Assembly: GCF_900090235.1 (NCBI RefSeq)
Contig: NZ_LT607750.1
Span: forward strand, 186,001-250,000
DNA length: 64,000 nt
Origin: Micromonospora echinaurantiaca
GTDB lineage: Bacteria > Actinomycetota > Actinomycetes > Mycobacteriales > Micromonosporaceae
Direction: 5' to 3'
Both the position numbers and the translations under genes were made by a program. Under the pieces are notes generated by a model. It was not told the DNA's origin. It made no database searches and worked only from the letters and a program-made list of their open reading frames with translations. Below, one piece after another: positions 52,301 to 59,976 of the stretch; position 1 is the first letter of the stretch, and each line of letters opens with the position of its first letter.

Positions 52301-52716
52301 TGGACCGGCTGGAGGTGGACGCGGACGGCCGGCTGGTGGTGGTCGACCTGAAGACCGGCAAGTCCACCGCGGTGACCGCCGCCGACCTGGCCGAGCACCC
52401 GCAGTTGGGCGCGTACCAGGCGGCGGTGGAGGCGGGGGCGTTCGCCGAGTTCGGCGACTCCTCCGGCGGGGCGGCCCTGGTGCAGCTCGGCACCGGGGCG
52501 AAGGACGCGAAGGAGCAGAGCCAGCCGCCGGCCGGCGAGGGCCCGGAGGCGGGCTGGGCGACCGCGCTGGTCCGGCGCACCGCCGATACGATGGCCGCCG
52601 CCACCTTTGCCGCGGTCGCCAACTCCAAGTGCCGGGTCTGCCCGGTGCGGACGAGCTGCCCGGTCTCCGGGCAGGGGCGCCAGGTGGTCGAGCCGCCCAC
52701 CGTCCGCGAGGAGTGA
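49306..52716 (+). CDS. adnA: AdnA-type helicase-nuclease subunit with predicted Fe-S cluster
   Basis: AdnA pairs with AdnB to unwind and resect DNA ends for recombination. The 1136-residue protein has a UvrD-type motor: Walker A GGPGTGKTSTLVEA (about residue 51) and a Walker B-like YVDELADTDPAQ. Motif VI is RLFHVAVTRARHRLLVS. A RecB-type nuclease domain is at the end: LVVVDLKTGKSTAV holds the catalytic D...K. Cys889 (ALRCSLRW) and Cys1109, 1112 and 1118 (CRVCPVRTSC) match the 4-Cys iron-sulfur pattern of AddB-like nucleases. ATG at 49306 is my choice. The end, TVREE-stop, is written in the dispersed repeat. Confidence 0.93.
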   Translation: MQAYRLVRRPDRPTEELGSTGRPTEQLVPRRGDPVQAEVVGHTDGPMLVLGGPGTGKTSTLVEAVAARVAEGVDPERILVLTFGRRGATDLRHRIEARVARGGPRVLREPLVRTFPAYAFGLLRRAAAERGEPSPRLLTGPEQDLIIRELLDVVGEEPDDDPVGWPADLRPALRTRAFAAQLRDLLMRAAERGVGPVELARLGEKLGRADWPAAARFLREYVAVLALRDVSNRGSIAYDPAELVRAATGMLLDDAELLAAERRRLAYVYVDELADTDPAQLDLLAAVAGGGKPLVAFADPDSSTYAFRGADPAGVTTFPHRFRTVSGAPAAQVVLTTSYRAGPRLLSASARLARRLRGPAAHRRLRPLPDAAPGSVEVHTFRSATSEAAWLAHALRAAHLLDGVPWSEMAVLVRSTARQLPSLQRALHAAGVPTVVHGEDLPLHLQPAVAPLLLLLRCALEPERLDEEAAVALLHSPLGGADPLAERRLRQGLRALALAAGDRRPSGELIVEALRDPAELAGIERRWAEPAQTVAGLLAVAREAAARPGATAEEVLWAAWRASGLAGLWSSAISRGAAAPGEGDVARRRRAEAADRDLDAVMVLFDAAARFTDRLPGARTEVFLDHVLGQDLPADTLAPTADRGDAVRLLTAHAAKGLEWDLVAVAGVQEGVWPDLRLRGSLLGAERLVDVLAGRSGGGSVATLVGQTSALLDEERRLFHVAVTRARHRLLVSAVASAAVGGDDHEEQPSRFLYELGPTDPPDGGHPPDGPAPTPGDGGPDDDAPGPGRSTGDAGEDRPRSLPVSRPPRALTLPALVAELRTAVSDPDLPYARRQAAAAELARLAAAGVSGAHPDDWWGLRPLSDDRPLVDDGEPVRVTPSAMESALRCSLRWLLERHGGSAPASAAQGVGNLVHAAAMLAEDASADRGALLDYVAARFDAIELAARWMAGPEQARAEAMVDKLLRWLAANPRRLLAIEHEFAVRLDDPHRPVQLTGRVDRLEVDADGRLVVVDLKTGKSTAVTAADLAEHPQLGAYQAAVEAGAFAEFGDSSGGAALVQLGTGAKDAKEQSQPPAGEGPEAGWATALVRRTADTMAAATFAAVANSKCRVCPVRTSCPVSGQGRQVVEPPTVREE

Positions 52717-52808
52717 GCTTGCCAGCCCCGCAGTCGCGAACTGAGGCAGCACCTGTGAGCGTGAGGAGTGAGCTTGCGAGCCCCGCAGTCGCGAACTGAG
52801 GCAGCGCG
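52704..52808 (+). repeat. Two tandem copies (55-bp period) of the operon-junction repeat between adnA and adnB
   Basis: GAGGAGTGAGCTT occurs at 52708 and again at 52763; both copies contain CGCAGTCGCGAACTGAGGC. The first copy supplies the adnA stop (TGA at 52714-52716); the second ends at the adnB GTG. The two copies differ at a few positions. Confidence 0.85.
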
Positions 52809-55800
52809 GTGACCCAGCCGACGCTCTTCGGCGCCGCGACCCCGGCGCCCCGGGTGGCCGACGCCGGCCCCCGGTACACCCCGATCGAGCTGGCGAAGCT
52901 GCTGCGGCTGCCCGCACCGACCCGGGAGCAGGCGGCGATCATCGCCGCCCCGGTGGAGCCGCTGCTGGTGGTCGCGGGCGCGGGGTCGGGCAAGACCGAG
53001 ACGATGGCCGCCCGGGTGGTCTGGCTGGTGGCCAACGCGTACGTGCGGCCGGAGCAGGTGCTCGGGCTCACCTTCACCCGCAAGGCCGCCGGCGAGCTGG
53101 CGCACCGGGTGCGTACCCGGCTGGACCAGCTGGTGCGCCGGCTCGGTCGGCAGGGGCGCGACCCGCTCGACGACCCGCTGGCCGGGGAGCCGACCGTCTC
53201 CACCTACCACTCGTACGCCGGGCGGATCGTCACCGAGCACGGCCTGCGGGCCGGCTACGAGCCGTCCACCCGGCTGCTCACCGAGGCGTCCCGCTGGCAG
53301 CTGGTCGACCTGCTGGTGCGCAACTACGACGGGGACATGTCCGAGGTGGACCGGATGCCGAGCACCATCACCGACGCGGTGCTGGCGCTCGCCGGCGAAC
53401 TGGACGAGCACCTGGTCGACCCGGACGACCTGGCCGCCTGGACCGGCCGTTTCTTCGCCGAGGTGCAGGCCCGCCCCGGCCGGGTCTACGCCGACGTGCG
53501 CAAGGCGCTCGCCCTCGCGCAGACCCGGCTGAAGCTGCTCCCGCTGGTGCGCGCGTACGCCCGGCGCAAGGAGGACTTCGAGGCGATGGACTTCGCCGAC
53601 CAGCTGGCCCGGGCGGCCCGGGTGGCGCGCGACCACCCCGGCGTCGGCGAGATCGAGCGGGACCGCTTCCGGGTGGTGCTGCTCGACGAGTACCAGGACA
53701 CCAGCCACGCCCAGGTGGTGCTGCTCAACGCGCTCTTCGGCGGCGGGCACCCGGTGACCGCGGTCGGTGACCCGTGCCAGTCCATCTACGGCTGGCGCGG
53801 CGCGTCCGCCGGCACCCTGGACCGCTTCCCGACCGAGTTCGCCCGCGTCGACGGCGCCCCGGCCGAGGTGCTCAGCCTCACCACCAGCTGGCGCAACCGC
53901 CCGGAGATCCTCGGCGTGGCCAACGCGCTGGCCACCCCGCTGCGGGCCGCCGGCGCCCGGGTGCCGGAGCTGCACGCGGCGCTGAGCGTCAAGGACCCGG
54001 TGCCGCACCGCAGCGCCCGCGGCGCCGCCGGCGGCACGGTGCACTGCGCGCTGCTTCCGACGTACGCCGACGAGGCGAAGTGGATCGCCGACAGCGTGCT
54101 GAACGCGTGGCGCGGCGCGGCCGGCACCCCCGGCGCGCTGCCCGAGCACATCCCGGTGCCGCAGCGGCCGACGACGGCGGTGCTGGTCCGGCTGCGCAGC
54201 CAGATCCCGGCGATCGAGTCGGCGCTGCGCGCCCGCGGCCTGCCGGTGGAGGTGGTCGGTCTCGGTGGTCTGCTGGACACCCCGGAGGTGCGGGACGTGG
54301 TCTGCACCCTGCGGGTGCTGGCCGACCCGACCGACGGGGCGGCGCTGCTGCGGCTGCTCACCGGGGCCCGCTGGCGGATCGGGCCGCGCGACCTGGTGGC
54401 GCTGCACCGCCGGGCGCGGGCGATCGCCGCGGCCCGCCGGCAACTGGCTGACGACGGCACCCCGGAGATCACCCCGGACGCGCTGGACGAGGCGACCCTG
54501 GTGGAGGCGCTGGCCGACCTCGGCCCGGCGCAGGCGTACTCGGCCGAGGGCTACGCGCGGCTGCGCGCGTACGCCCGGGAGCTGGGCCTGCTCCGCTACC
54601 GGCTGGACCAGTCGCTGCCGGACCTGATCGCCGACATCGAGCGGACCATCGGCCTGGACGTGGAGGTCGCGGTCCGGGCCGGCCGGGACGGCGCCGGCGA
54701 CGCCGGCCTGGCCCGGGGGCACCTGGACGCGCTCGGCGACGTGGCCGCCCGGTTCAGCGGGGAGACCCCGGGGGCCACCCTGTCGGCCTTCCTCGCCTAC
54801 CTGGCCGCCGCCGAGGACGAGGAGCGCGGCCTCACCCCGGGCGAGGTGGAGGTGGTCGAGGGGGCGGTGCAGATCCTCACCGCGCACGCCGCCAAGGGTC
54901 TGGAGTGGGACGTGGTGGCGGTGGCCGGGCTGTGCCGGGGCGTGTGGCCGGGGCCGGTGCACAACTCCGACCACTGGCTCGGTGGGCTCGGCGTGCTGCC
55001 CTTCCCGCTGCGCGGCGACGCCGACGGCCTGCCCGAGCTGGGTCTGGCCGGGGCGGAGGACCAGCGCGGGGTGGCCCGGGCGCTGGAGGACTTCACCGAC
55101 GCCTGGCGGGCGCACGACGAGCGGGAGGAGCGGCGGCTGGCGTACGTGGCGGTGACCCGGCCGCGCCGGCTGCTGCTCTGCTCCGGCTACTGGTGGGGGG
55201 AGGGCACCAAGCGGCCGCGCGGCCCGTCGGTGCTGCTCCGCGAGGTGCACGACGCCTGCCTGGACGGCGGCGCGGGGCACTTGGTCGACGAGTGGGCGCC
55301 GGAGCCCTCGCCGGACGCGACCAACCCGACCGCCGAGGTGGTGCTGCGGGCCGAGTGGCCGGCCGACCCGCTGGGCGCCCGCCGGCCGGCGCTGGCCGAG
55401 GCGGCGGCGCTGGTCCGCCGGTTCCTCGCCGACGGCGACGGCGACGCCGCGGACGGCGATCCGCTGGCCGACGACCCGGAGGTGACGCGCTGGCGGCGGG
55501 AGGCCGACCTGCTGCTCGCCGAGCGGGCCGAGCTGACCCGGCAGGCCGGGGCGATCGAGGTGGGGCTGCCGGGGCACCTCTCGGTGACCCAGCTGGTGGC
55601 GCTGCGCCGCGATCCGGCCGCGCTCGCCCGGACGCTGCGCCGCCCGCTGCCCAGCGAGCCCAATCCGTACGCCCGCCGGGGCACCGCCTTCCACGCCTGG
55701 CTGGAGCAGCGGTTCGGGGCCGACCGGCTGCTCGACGTGGACGAACTGCCTGGCGCGGCGGACGCGGACGCGGCGCCCGACGAGGCGCTCGCCGAGCTCC

Positions 55801-56186
55801 AGGAGCGTTTCCTGGCCAGCGAATGGGCCGACCGGGTGCCGGTCGAGGTGGAGGTGCCGTTCGCCACGGTGATCGCCGGGGTGGTGGTCCGGGGCCGGAT
55901 GGACGCGGTCTTCGCCCGGCCCGGCGGGCGGTTCGACGTGGTCGACTGGAAGACCGGCGGCCAGCCCACCGGGGCCGCGGCCGACGTCGCCGCGGTGCAG
56001 CTGGCGGTCTACCGGTTGGCCTGGGCGGAGCTGGCGGGTGTGCCGGTGGAGCGGGTCGGCGCGGCGTTCCACTACGTCCGGGACGGGATGACCGTGCGCC
56101 CGGCCGACCTGCTCGACGCCGAGGGGCTGACCGCGCTGATCGCCGCGGTGCCGGAAGTTCCAGGCGACAACGCCCGCCAGCCGTGA
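52809..56186 (+). CDS. adnB: AdnB-type helicase-nuclease subunit
   Basis: AdnB is the second, usually dominant, motor-nuclease of the mycobacterial-type resection enzyme. The 1125-residue protein contains Walker A VAGAGSGKTETMAARVV (about residue 55), Walker B with VVLLDEYQDTSHAQ, an intact Q/III region (SLTTSWRN), motif VI RRLAYVAVTRPRRLLLCS, and a C-terminal nuclease with FDVVDWKTGGQPTG. No Cys cluster is seen in its nuclease, unlike AdnA. GTG at 52809 follows the tandem repeat. Both subunits thus have motor and nuclease domains, as expected for AdnAB and unlike RecBCD. Confidence 0.95.
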   Translation: MTQPTLFGAATPAPRVADAGPRYTPIELAKLLRLPAPTREQAAIIAAPVEPLLVVAGAGSGKTETMAARVVWLVANAYVRPEQVLGLTFTRKAAGELAHRVRTRLDQLVRRLGRQGRDPLDDPLAGEPTVSTYHSYAGRIVTEHGLRAGYEPSTRLLTEASRWQLVDLLVRNYDGDMSEVDRMPSTITDAVLALAGELDEHLVDPDDLAAWTGRFFAEVQARPGRVYADVRKALALAQTRLKLLPLVRAYARRKEDFEAMDFADQLARAARVARDHPGVGEIERDRFRVVLLDEYQDTSHAQVVLLNALFGGGHPVTAVGDPCQSIYGWRGASAGTLDRFPTEFARVDGAPAEVLSLTTSWRNRPEILGVANALATPLRAAGARVPELHAALSVKDPVPHRSARGAAGGTVHCALLPTYADEAKWIADSVLNAWRGAAGTPGALPEHIPVPQRPTTAVLVRLRSQIPAIESALRARGLPVEVVGLGGLLDTPEVRDVVCTLRVLADPTDGAALLRLLTGARWRIGPRDLVALHRRARAIAAARRQLADDGTPEITPDALDEATLVEALADLGPAQAYSAEGYARLRAYARELGLLRYRLDQSLPDLIADIERTIGLDVEVAVRAGRDGAGDAGLARGHLDALGDVAARFSGETPGATLSAFLAYLAAAEDEERGLTPGEVEVVEGAVQILTAHAAKGLEWDVVAVAGLCRGVWPGPVHNSDHWLGGLGVLPFPLRGDADGLPELGLAGAEDQRGVARALEDFTDAWRAHDEREERRLAYVAVTRPRRLLLCSGYWWGEGTKRPRGPSVLLREVHDACLDGGAGHLVDEWAPEPSPDATNPTAEVVLRAEWPADPLGARRPALAEAAALVRRFLADGDGDAADGDPLADDPEVTRWRREADLLLAERAELTRQAGAIEVGLPGHLSVTQLVALRRDPAALARTLRRPLPSEPNPYARRGTAFHAWLEQRFGADRLLDVDELPGAADADAAPDEALAELQERFLASEWADRVPVEVEVPFATVIAGVVVRGRMDAVFARPGGRFDVVDWKTGGQPTGAAADVAAVQLAVYRLAWAELAGVPVERVGAAFHYVRDGMTVRPADLLDAEGLTALIAAVPEVPGDNARQP

Positions 56187-56229
56187 TAGGTTCGGTGGGT
56201 TGCAGTTTTGGTTTCCAGAGACTCTGTGT

Positions 56230-56257
56230 GCGCCTGGCGGATTGTGGCCCCAGGCGC
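56230..56257 (+). terminator. Stem-loop with T-rich tail between adnB and the cold-shock gene
   Basis: GCGCCTGG (56230-56237) pairs with CCAGGCGC (56250-56257), followed by TCTTTGTTGT. This is the only hairpin in the window with a good T run. It may terminate adnAB or, if the csp transcript starts upstream, act as an attenuator. Confidence 0.7.
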
Positions 56258-56390
56258 TCTTTGTTGTGTCCGGAGTTCTCCGGGCGGGGCGACCAGCAGC
56301 GACAGGCGAGCCACGCACTCCGCGTGGACCGCTCCTCTCGAGCCCGCAACAGGTGCGGGTTCGACGTTCCGTCAAGGAGACGAGACAAGT
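56258..56390 (+). promoter_or_regulatory. Structured 5' leader of the cold-shock gene
   Basis: Between the T-rich hairpin and the csp start are three hairpins: CCGGA/TCCGG near 56270-56283, CCACGC-actcc-GCGTGG at 56311-56327, and CGAGCCCGC/GCGGGTTCG at 56339-56363 (one G-T pair). The last ends 12 nt before AAGGAG. A long structured leader is typical of cold-shock mRNAs, where structure controls translation by temperature. Confidence 0.6.
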
Positions 56391-56594
56391 ATGGCTATTG
56401 GCACCGTCAAGTGGTTCAACGCTGACAAGGGCTTCGGTTTCATCACCCCGGACGGCGGCGGCGCCGACGTCTTCGCCCACTTCTCGGCGATCCAGTCCTC
56501 CGGCTACCGGAGCCTGGACGAGAACCAGCGGGTCGAGTTCGAGATCACCCAGGGCCAGAAGGGCCCGCAGGCGGAGAACATCCGCCCGCTCTGA
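56391..56594 (+). CDS. cspA: Cold-shock protein (CspA family)
   Basis: This 67-residue OB-fold protein binds single-stranded RNA and DNA and acts as an RNA chaperone. RNP1 is KGFGFI (in [16 protein letters not shown]) and RNP2 is VFAHFS (in [15 protein letters not shown]). The end, ENIRPL, is the family's last strand. The ATG at 56391 has AAGGAGACGAG upstream. The leader has several hairpins and two strong hairpins follow, so it is probably a single-gene transcript. Micromonosporaceae have several csp paralogues; which one this is cannot be told from the sequence. Confidence 0.96.
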   Translation: MAIGTVKWFNADKGFGFITPDGGGADVFAHFSAIQSSGYRSLDENQRVEFEITQGQKGPQAENIRPL

Positions 56595-56626
56595 TCTGCG
56601 GCGACACCCGTAGTTAGGCACCTCCG

Positions 56627-56645
56627 CCGCGCCCTCCGGGCGCGG
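56627..56645 (+). terminator. First csp terminator hairpin
   Basis: CCGCGCCC-tcc-GGGCGCGG is a perfect 8-bp stem, 33 nt after the csp stop. Confidence 0.75.
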
Positions 56646-56652
56646 TGACGGT

Positions 56653-56685
56653 GGCCGGCCCGCCCCACTGCGCGGCGGGCCGGCC
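56653..56685 (+). terminator. Second csp terminator hairpin
   Basis: GGCCGGCCCGCC (56653-56664) pairs perfectly with GGCGGGCCGGCC (56674-56685) around a 9-nt loop, 7 nt after the first hairpin. Confidence 0.75.
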
Positions 56686-56793
56686 CCGTACCCCCTCGGT
56701 TCGTGCTTGTGATCACCGCGGCCTGGCTCCGCCGGTGACAGCGCCGCCTCCGGCGCCTTCCTCGACACGTGCCGCCTCGAGGAAGGCTTCCCG

Positions 56794-58101
56794 TTGACCA
56801 CCGTCGTACCCTCCTTCGCCGGCACCGGCTTGGCGCCGGCCCTGCTCGCCACGCTGAGCGCGCAGGGCATCACCGAACCGTTCCCGATCCAGGCGGCCAC
56901 CCTGCCCGACTCGCTCGCCGGCCGGGACGTGCTCGGCCGGGGCCGCACCGGCTCCGGCAAGACCCTCGCCTTCGGGCTCCCGCTGCTGCACCGCACCGCT
57001 GGCAACCGAGCCCGGCCCGGCCGCCCGCTGGCGCTGGTGCTGGTGCCGACCCGGGAGCTGGCCCAGCAGGTCAGCACCGCGCTCGCCCCGTACGCCCGGG
57101 CCGTCGGGGTGCGGTGCGCCACGGTGGTCGGCGGCCTGTCGCTGCAGCGCCAGGCGGACGCGCTGCGCGCCGGCGCCGAACTGGTCGTGGCCACCCCCGG
57201 GCGGCTGCACGACCTGATCAACCGCGGTGACGTCCGGCTCGACCAGGTCGCCACCACCGTGCTGGACGAGGCCGACCAGATGGCCGACATGGGCTTCCTG
57301 CCGCAGGTCACCAAGCTGCTGGAGCAGGTCGCCCCGGACGGGCAGCGGATGCTCTTCTCCGCCACCCTGGACGGTGGCGTGGACCGCCTGGTCCGCCGGT
57401 TCCTCAGCGACCCGGTCACCCACTCGGTCGACCCGGGCACCGCCACGGTGACCGCGATGACCCACCACCTGCTGCACGTCGACGCGGTGGACAAGCCGGC
57501 CACGCTGGCCCAGATCGCCGCCCGCGAGGGCCGCACCATCCTGTTCATGGGCACCAAGCACCGCGCCGACCGGCTGGCCCGACAGTTGCTGGCCAAGGGG
57601 GTCCGCGCCGCGGCGCTGCACGGCGGGAAGTCGCAGCCGCAGCGCACCCGGATCCTGGAGCAGTTCCGCACCGGGCAGGTGAGCGCGCTGGTCGCCACCG
57701 ACGTCGCGGCCCGCGGCATCCACGTCGACGGGCTGGACCTGGTGGTCAACGTGGACCCGCCGACCGAGGCGAAGGACTACCTGCACCGGGGTGGGCGGAC
57801 CGCCCGGGCCGGCGAGTCCGGCACGGTGGTCACGCTGGTCCTGCCCGAGCAGCGCCGGGACGTCTCGCGGCTGATGGCGGCGGCCGGCATCCGGCCGCAC
57901 TCGGCGCAGGTCCGCCCCGGCGACCCCACGCTGGTCCGGGCGACCGGTGCCCGAGAGCCGTCCGGCGTGCCGGTGACCATCGCCGCCCCGCCGGCCCCGG
58001 CGCCCCGTACCCGCGCCGGCGACGGCACGGGCGCGCCCGGTCGCACTCCGCACCGCGCCTCCGGTCGGCCGCGCCGCCCGCGTCGCCCCCGCGCCTCCTG
58101 A
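56794..58101 (+). CDS. DEAD-box RNA helicase
   Basis: This 435-residue helicase remodels RNA. The Q motif lies in GITEPFPIQAATLP, motif I is GRTGSGKT, Ia is VPTRELAQQ, motif II is VLDEADQMADMGF, III is FSATLDGG, IV and V include LFMGTKH and ATDVAARGIHVDG, and VI is HRGGRTARAG. A Pro/Arg-rich basic tail of about 55 residues ends in PRRPRRPRAS and probably binds RNA. TTG at 56794 is the start, with GAGGAAGG 7 nt upstream. It sits just after the cold-shock gene, and helicases of this type often help during cold shock, but each gene has its own flanking signals. Confidence 0.95.
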   Translation: MTTVVPSFAGTGLAPALLATLSAQGITEPFPIQAATLPDSLAGRDVLGRGRTGSGKTLAFGLPLLHRTAGNRARPGRPLALVLVPTRELAQQVSTALAPYARAVGVRCATVVGGLSLQRQADALRAGAELVVATPGRLHDLINRGDVRLDQVATTVLDEADQMADMGFLPQVTKLLEQVAPDGQRMLFSATLDGGVDRLVRRFLSDPVTHSVDPGTATVTAMTHHLLHVDAVDKPATLAQIAAREGRTILFMGTKHRADRLARQLLAKGVRAAALHGGKSQPQRTRILEQFRTGQVSALVATDVAARGIHVDGLDLVVNVDPPTEAKDYLHRGGRTARAGESGTVVTLVLPEQRRDVSRLMAAAGIRPHSAQVRPGDPTLVRATGAREPSGVPVTIAAPPAPAPRTRAGDGTGAPGRTPHRASGRPRRPRRPRAS

Positions 58102-58153
58102 GGCGTCGGTCCCCCTGCTGGCCTCGGCCCGGAGCGGCGCCGGCCGCCTGCTG

Positions 58154-58191
58154 AGTCGGCAATCAGCGCCGGCTGGGTCGGGTGGCCGACT
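58154..58191 (+). terminator. Weak hairpin after the helicase gene
   Basis: AGTCGGC (58154-58160) pairs with GCCGACT (58185-58191), with an inner CAGC-gccg-GCTG stem. It lies 53 nt past the stop and overlaps no known gene. Confidence 0.4.
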
Positions 58192-58269
58192 GTGCCGCCG
58201 CCGCCCGTGGTCGAGGCTGACGGCGGGGGGAACGGCCGGGCCGATCGGCTCGACGCGGGAGGGGTGACC

Positions 58270-58485
58270 ATGGCGGGCGACACCGGCACCACGGCGCTGC
58301 GTGAGCTGCTGTTCGTGGTCGCGGTCGCCGCCGCCGGGCTGCTGCTCGCCATGGTGGCGGTCTTCACGCCCTGGCACGCCACGCCGGGCGGGGCCGCCCC
58401 GGCCGGCCCGGTGGAACTGCACAGCCCGGTCGGCGCGGTGGACGAGCCCGGCCAGTCCGGGCGGACTGACCCGACCGCCGGCTGA
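58270..58485 (+). CDS. Small single-helix membrane protein, 71 aa
   Basis: No family recognised. A short N-terminal cytosolic part (MAGDTGTTALREL) is followed by one membrane helix (LFVVAVAAAGLLLAMVAVF), then a Pro/Gly-rich tail that would lie outside the cell. The ATG at 58270 has GGGAGG upstream with 6-nt spacing; a GTG at 58264 is too close. It sits between the helicase and M16 genes on the same strand. Small bitopic proteins like this are common in actinobacteria and may modify larger membrane complexes. Confidence 0.65.
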   Translation: MAGDTGTTALRELLFVVAVAAAGLLLAMVAVFTPWHATPGGAAPAGPVELHSPVGAVDEPGQSGRTDPTAG

Positions 58486-58652
58486 GCCGCGGTCGTCGTA
58501 CCCCGGTCGGACCGGTGCCCGCGGAGGGGCGGGCCCGGTCGCGGGGTGCGAGGCGTGGTCGGGTCGGCGGGGCACCGGCCCGGCCACGCCGACCGGCGTC
58601 GCCGCCCGGTCCCGGCTCGGCGGAGGTCACCGGCACGGCGGTGCCGACGCGT

Positions 58653-58658
58653 TAGAGT
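58653..58658 (+). promoter_or_regulatory. -10 hexamer TAGAGT of the M16 gene, leaderless
   Basis: TAGAGT, then 7 nt, then GTG at 58666. Identical hexamer and spacing to mshB. Confidence 0.62.
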
Positions 58659-58665
58659 CGATCAC

Positions 58666-59976
58666 GTGCCGACGCGGAGAGCGAGAATTCCAGTCACCAA
58701 GTACCCGGCCGAACGGTTCAGCCTCGACAACGGCCTGCGGGTGGTGCTCACCCCGGACCGCAGCGCACCGGTGATCGGCGTCGCGGTCGTCTACGACGTC
58801 GGCATCCGTTCCGAGCCGGAGGGCCGCACCGGCTTCGCCCACCTCTTCGAGCACCTGATGTTCCAGGGCTCGGAGAACCTGGAGAAGCTGGCCCACTTCC
58901 GGCACGTGCAGGGTGCGGGCGGCACCTTCAACGGCTCCACCCACCTGGACTACACCGACTACTTCGAGACCCTGCCGAGCAACGCGCTGGAGCGGGCGCT
59001 CTTCCTGGAGGCCGACCGGATGCGCGGCCCTCGGCTGACCGAGGAGAACCTGCGCAACCAGGTCGACGTGGTCAAGGAGGAGATCCGGGTCAACGTGCTC
59101 AACCGCCCGTACGGCGGGTTTCCCTGGCTGACCCTGCCGCCGGTCATGTTCGACACCTTCCCGAACGCGCACGACGGCTACGGCTCCTTCGTCGACCTGG
59201 AGTCGGCCACCGTCGCCGACGCCGCCGACTTCTTCCGCCGCTACTACGCCAGCGGCAACGCGGTGCTCGCGGTCAGCGGCGACATCGACGTGGCCGAGGC
59301 GACCGAGCTGATCGGCCGGCACTTCGGGGACGTGCCGGCCCGGCCCGCGCCCGAGCGGCCGGACTTCACCGAGCCGGACCTGACCGTCGAGCGGCGCACC
59401 GCGTACACCGACAAGCTGGCCCCGCTGCCGGCGGTGGCCTCGGCCTGGCGGGTGCCCGACCCGCTCGCCGACTTCGCCGGCTACCTGCCCTACGTGGTGC
59501 TCGCCGAGGTGCTCACCGACGGCGACGCGTCCCGGCTGGTCGAGCGGCTGGTGCTGCGGGACCGGGCGGTCACCAGCGTCGGTGGCTACCTCGGTTTCAT
59601 GGGCGACCCGTTCGACGTGCGGGACCCGACGGCGCTGCTGCTCCAGGCGCACCTGCCACCCGGCGGCGACGTGGACAAGGTGCTGCGCACCGTCGACGAG
59701 GAGCTGGACCGGCTGGCCACCGACGGGCTGGCCGACGGCGAGCTGGGCCGCACCCAGGCCAGGATGGCCACGCACCTGCTGCGCGACACCGACGCGGTGC
59801 TCACCCGGGCGCTGCGGATGGCCGTGCTGGAACAGCAGCGCGGTGAGCCGGGCCTGCTCAACGAGCTGCCCCGGCTGGTCGGCGAGGTCACCGAGGAGCA
59901 GGTCCGCGCCGCCGCCGCCACCCTGCGGCCGGAGCGCCGCGCGTCCGTCGAGGTCATCCCCGGAGGTGCCCGGTGA
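58666..59976 (+). CDS. M16-family zinc metallopeptidase, catalytic subunit
   Basis: This 436-residue clam-shell peptidase has the inverted zinc motif HLFEH (in FAHLFEHLMFQGSENL) and the distal Glu in QVDVVKEEIRVNVL. M16B enzymes work as pairs of a catalytic and a non-catalytic subunit that process or degrade short peptides. The C-terminal domain contains the usual LVERLVLRDRAVTSV segment. GTG at 58666 is the start, with a leaderless-type promoter. Its stop lies in the first of three tandem repeats that separate it from the partner gene. Confidence 0.95.
   Translation: MPTRRARIPVTKYPAERFSLDNGLRVVLTPDRSAPVIGVAVVYDVGIRSEPEGRTGFAHLFEHLMFQGSENLEKLAHFRHVQGAGGTFNGSTHLDYTDYFETLPSNALERALFLEADRMRGPRLTEENLRNQVDVVKEEIRVNVLNRPYGGFPWLTLPPVMFDTFPNAHDGYGSFVDLESATVADAADFFRRYYASGNAVLAVSGDIDVAEATELIGRHFGDVPARPAPERPDFTEPDLTVERRTAYTDKLAPLPAVASAWRVPDPLADFAGYLPYVVLAEVLTDGDASRLVERLVLRDRAVTSVGGYLGFMGDPFDVRDPTALLLQAHLPPGGDVDKVLRTVDEELDRLATDGLADGELGRTQARMATHLLRDTDAVLTRALRMAVLEQQRGEPGLLNELPRLVGEVTEEQVRAAAATLRPERRASVEVIPGGAR

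Noticed and set aside
52104..57749. Very long minus-strand open frame (about 1880 codons) opposite adnA, adnB, csp and the helicase
   Set aside because: It is an artefact of high GC: the plus-strand genes have clear helicase and nuclease motifs, while the minus-strand translation is low-complexity Arg/Pro/Gly text with no domain.
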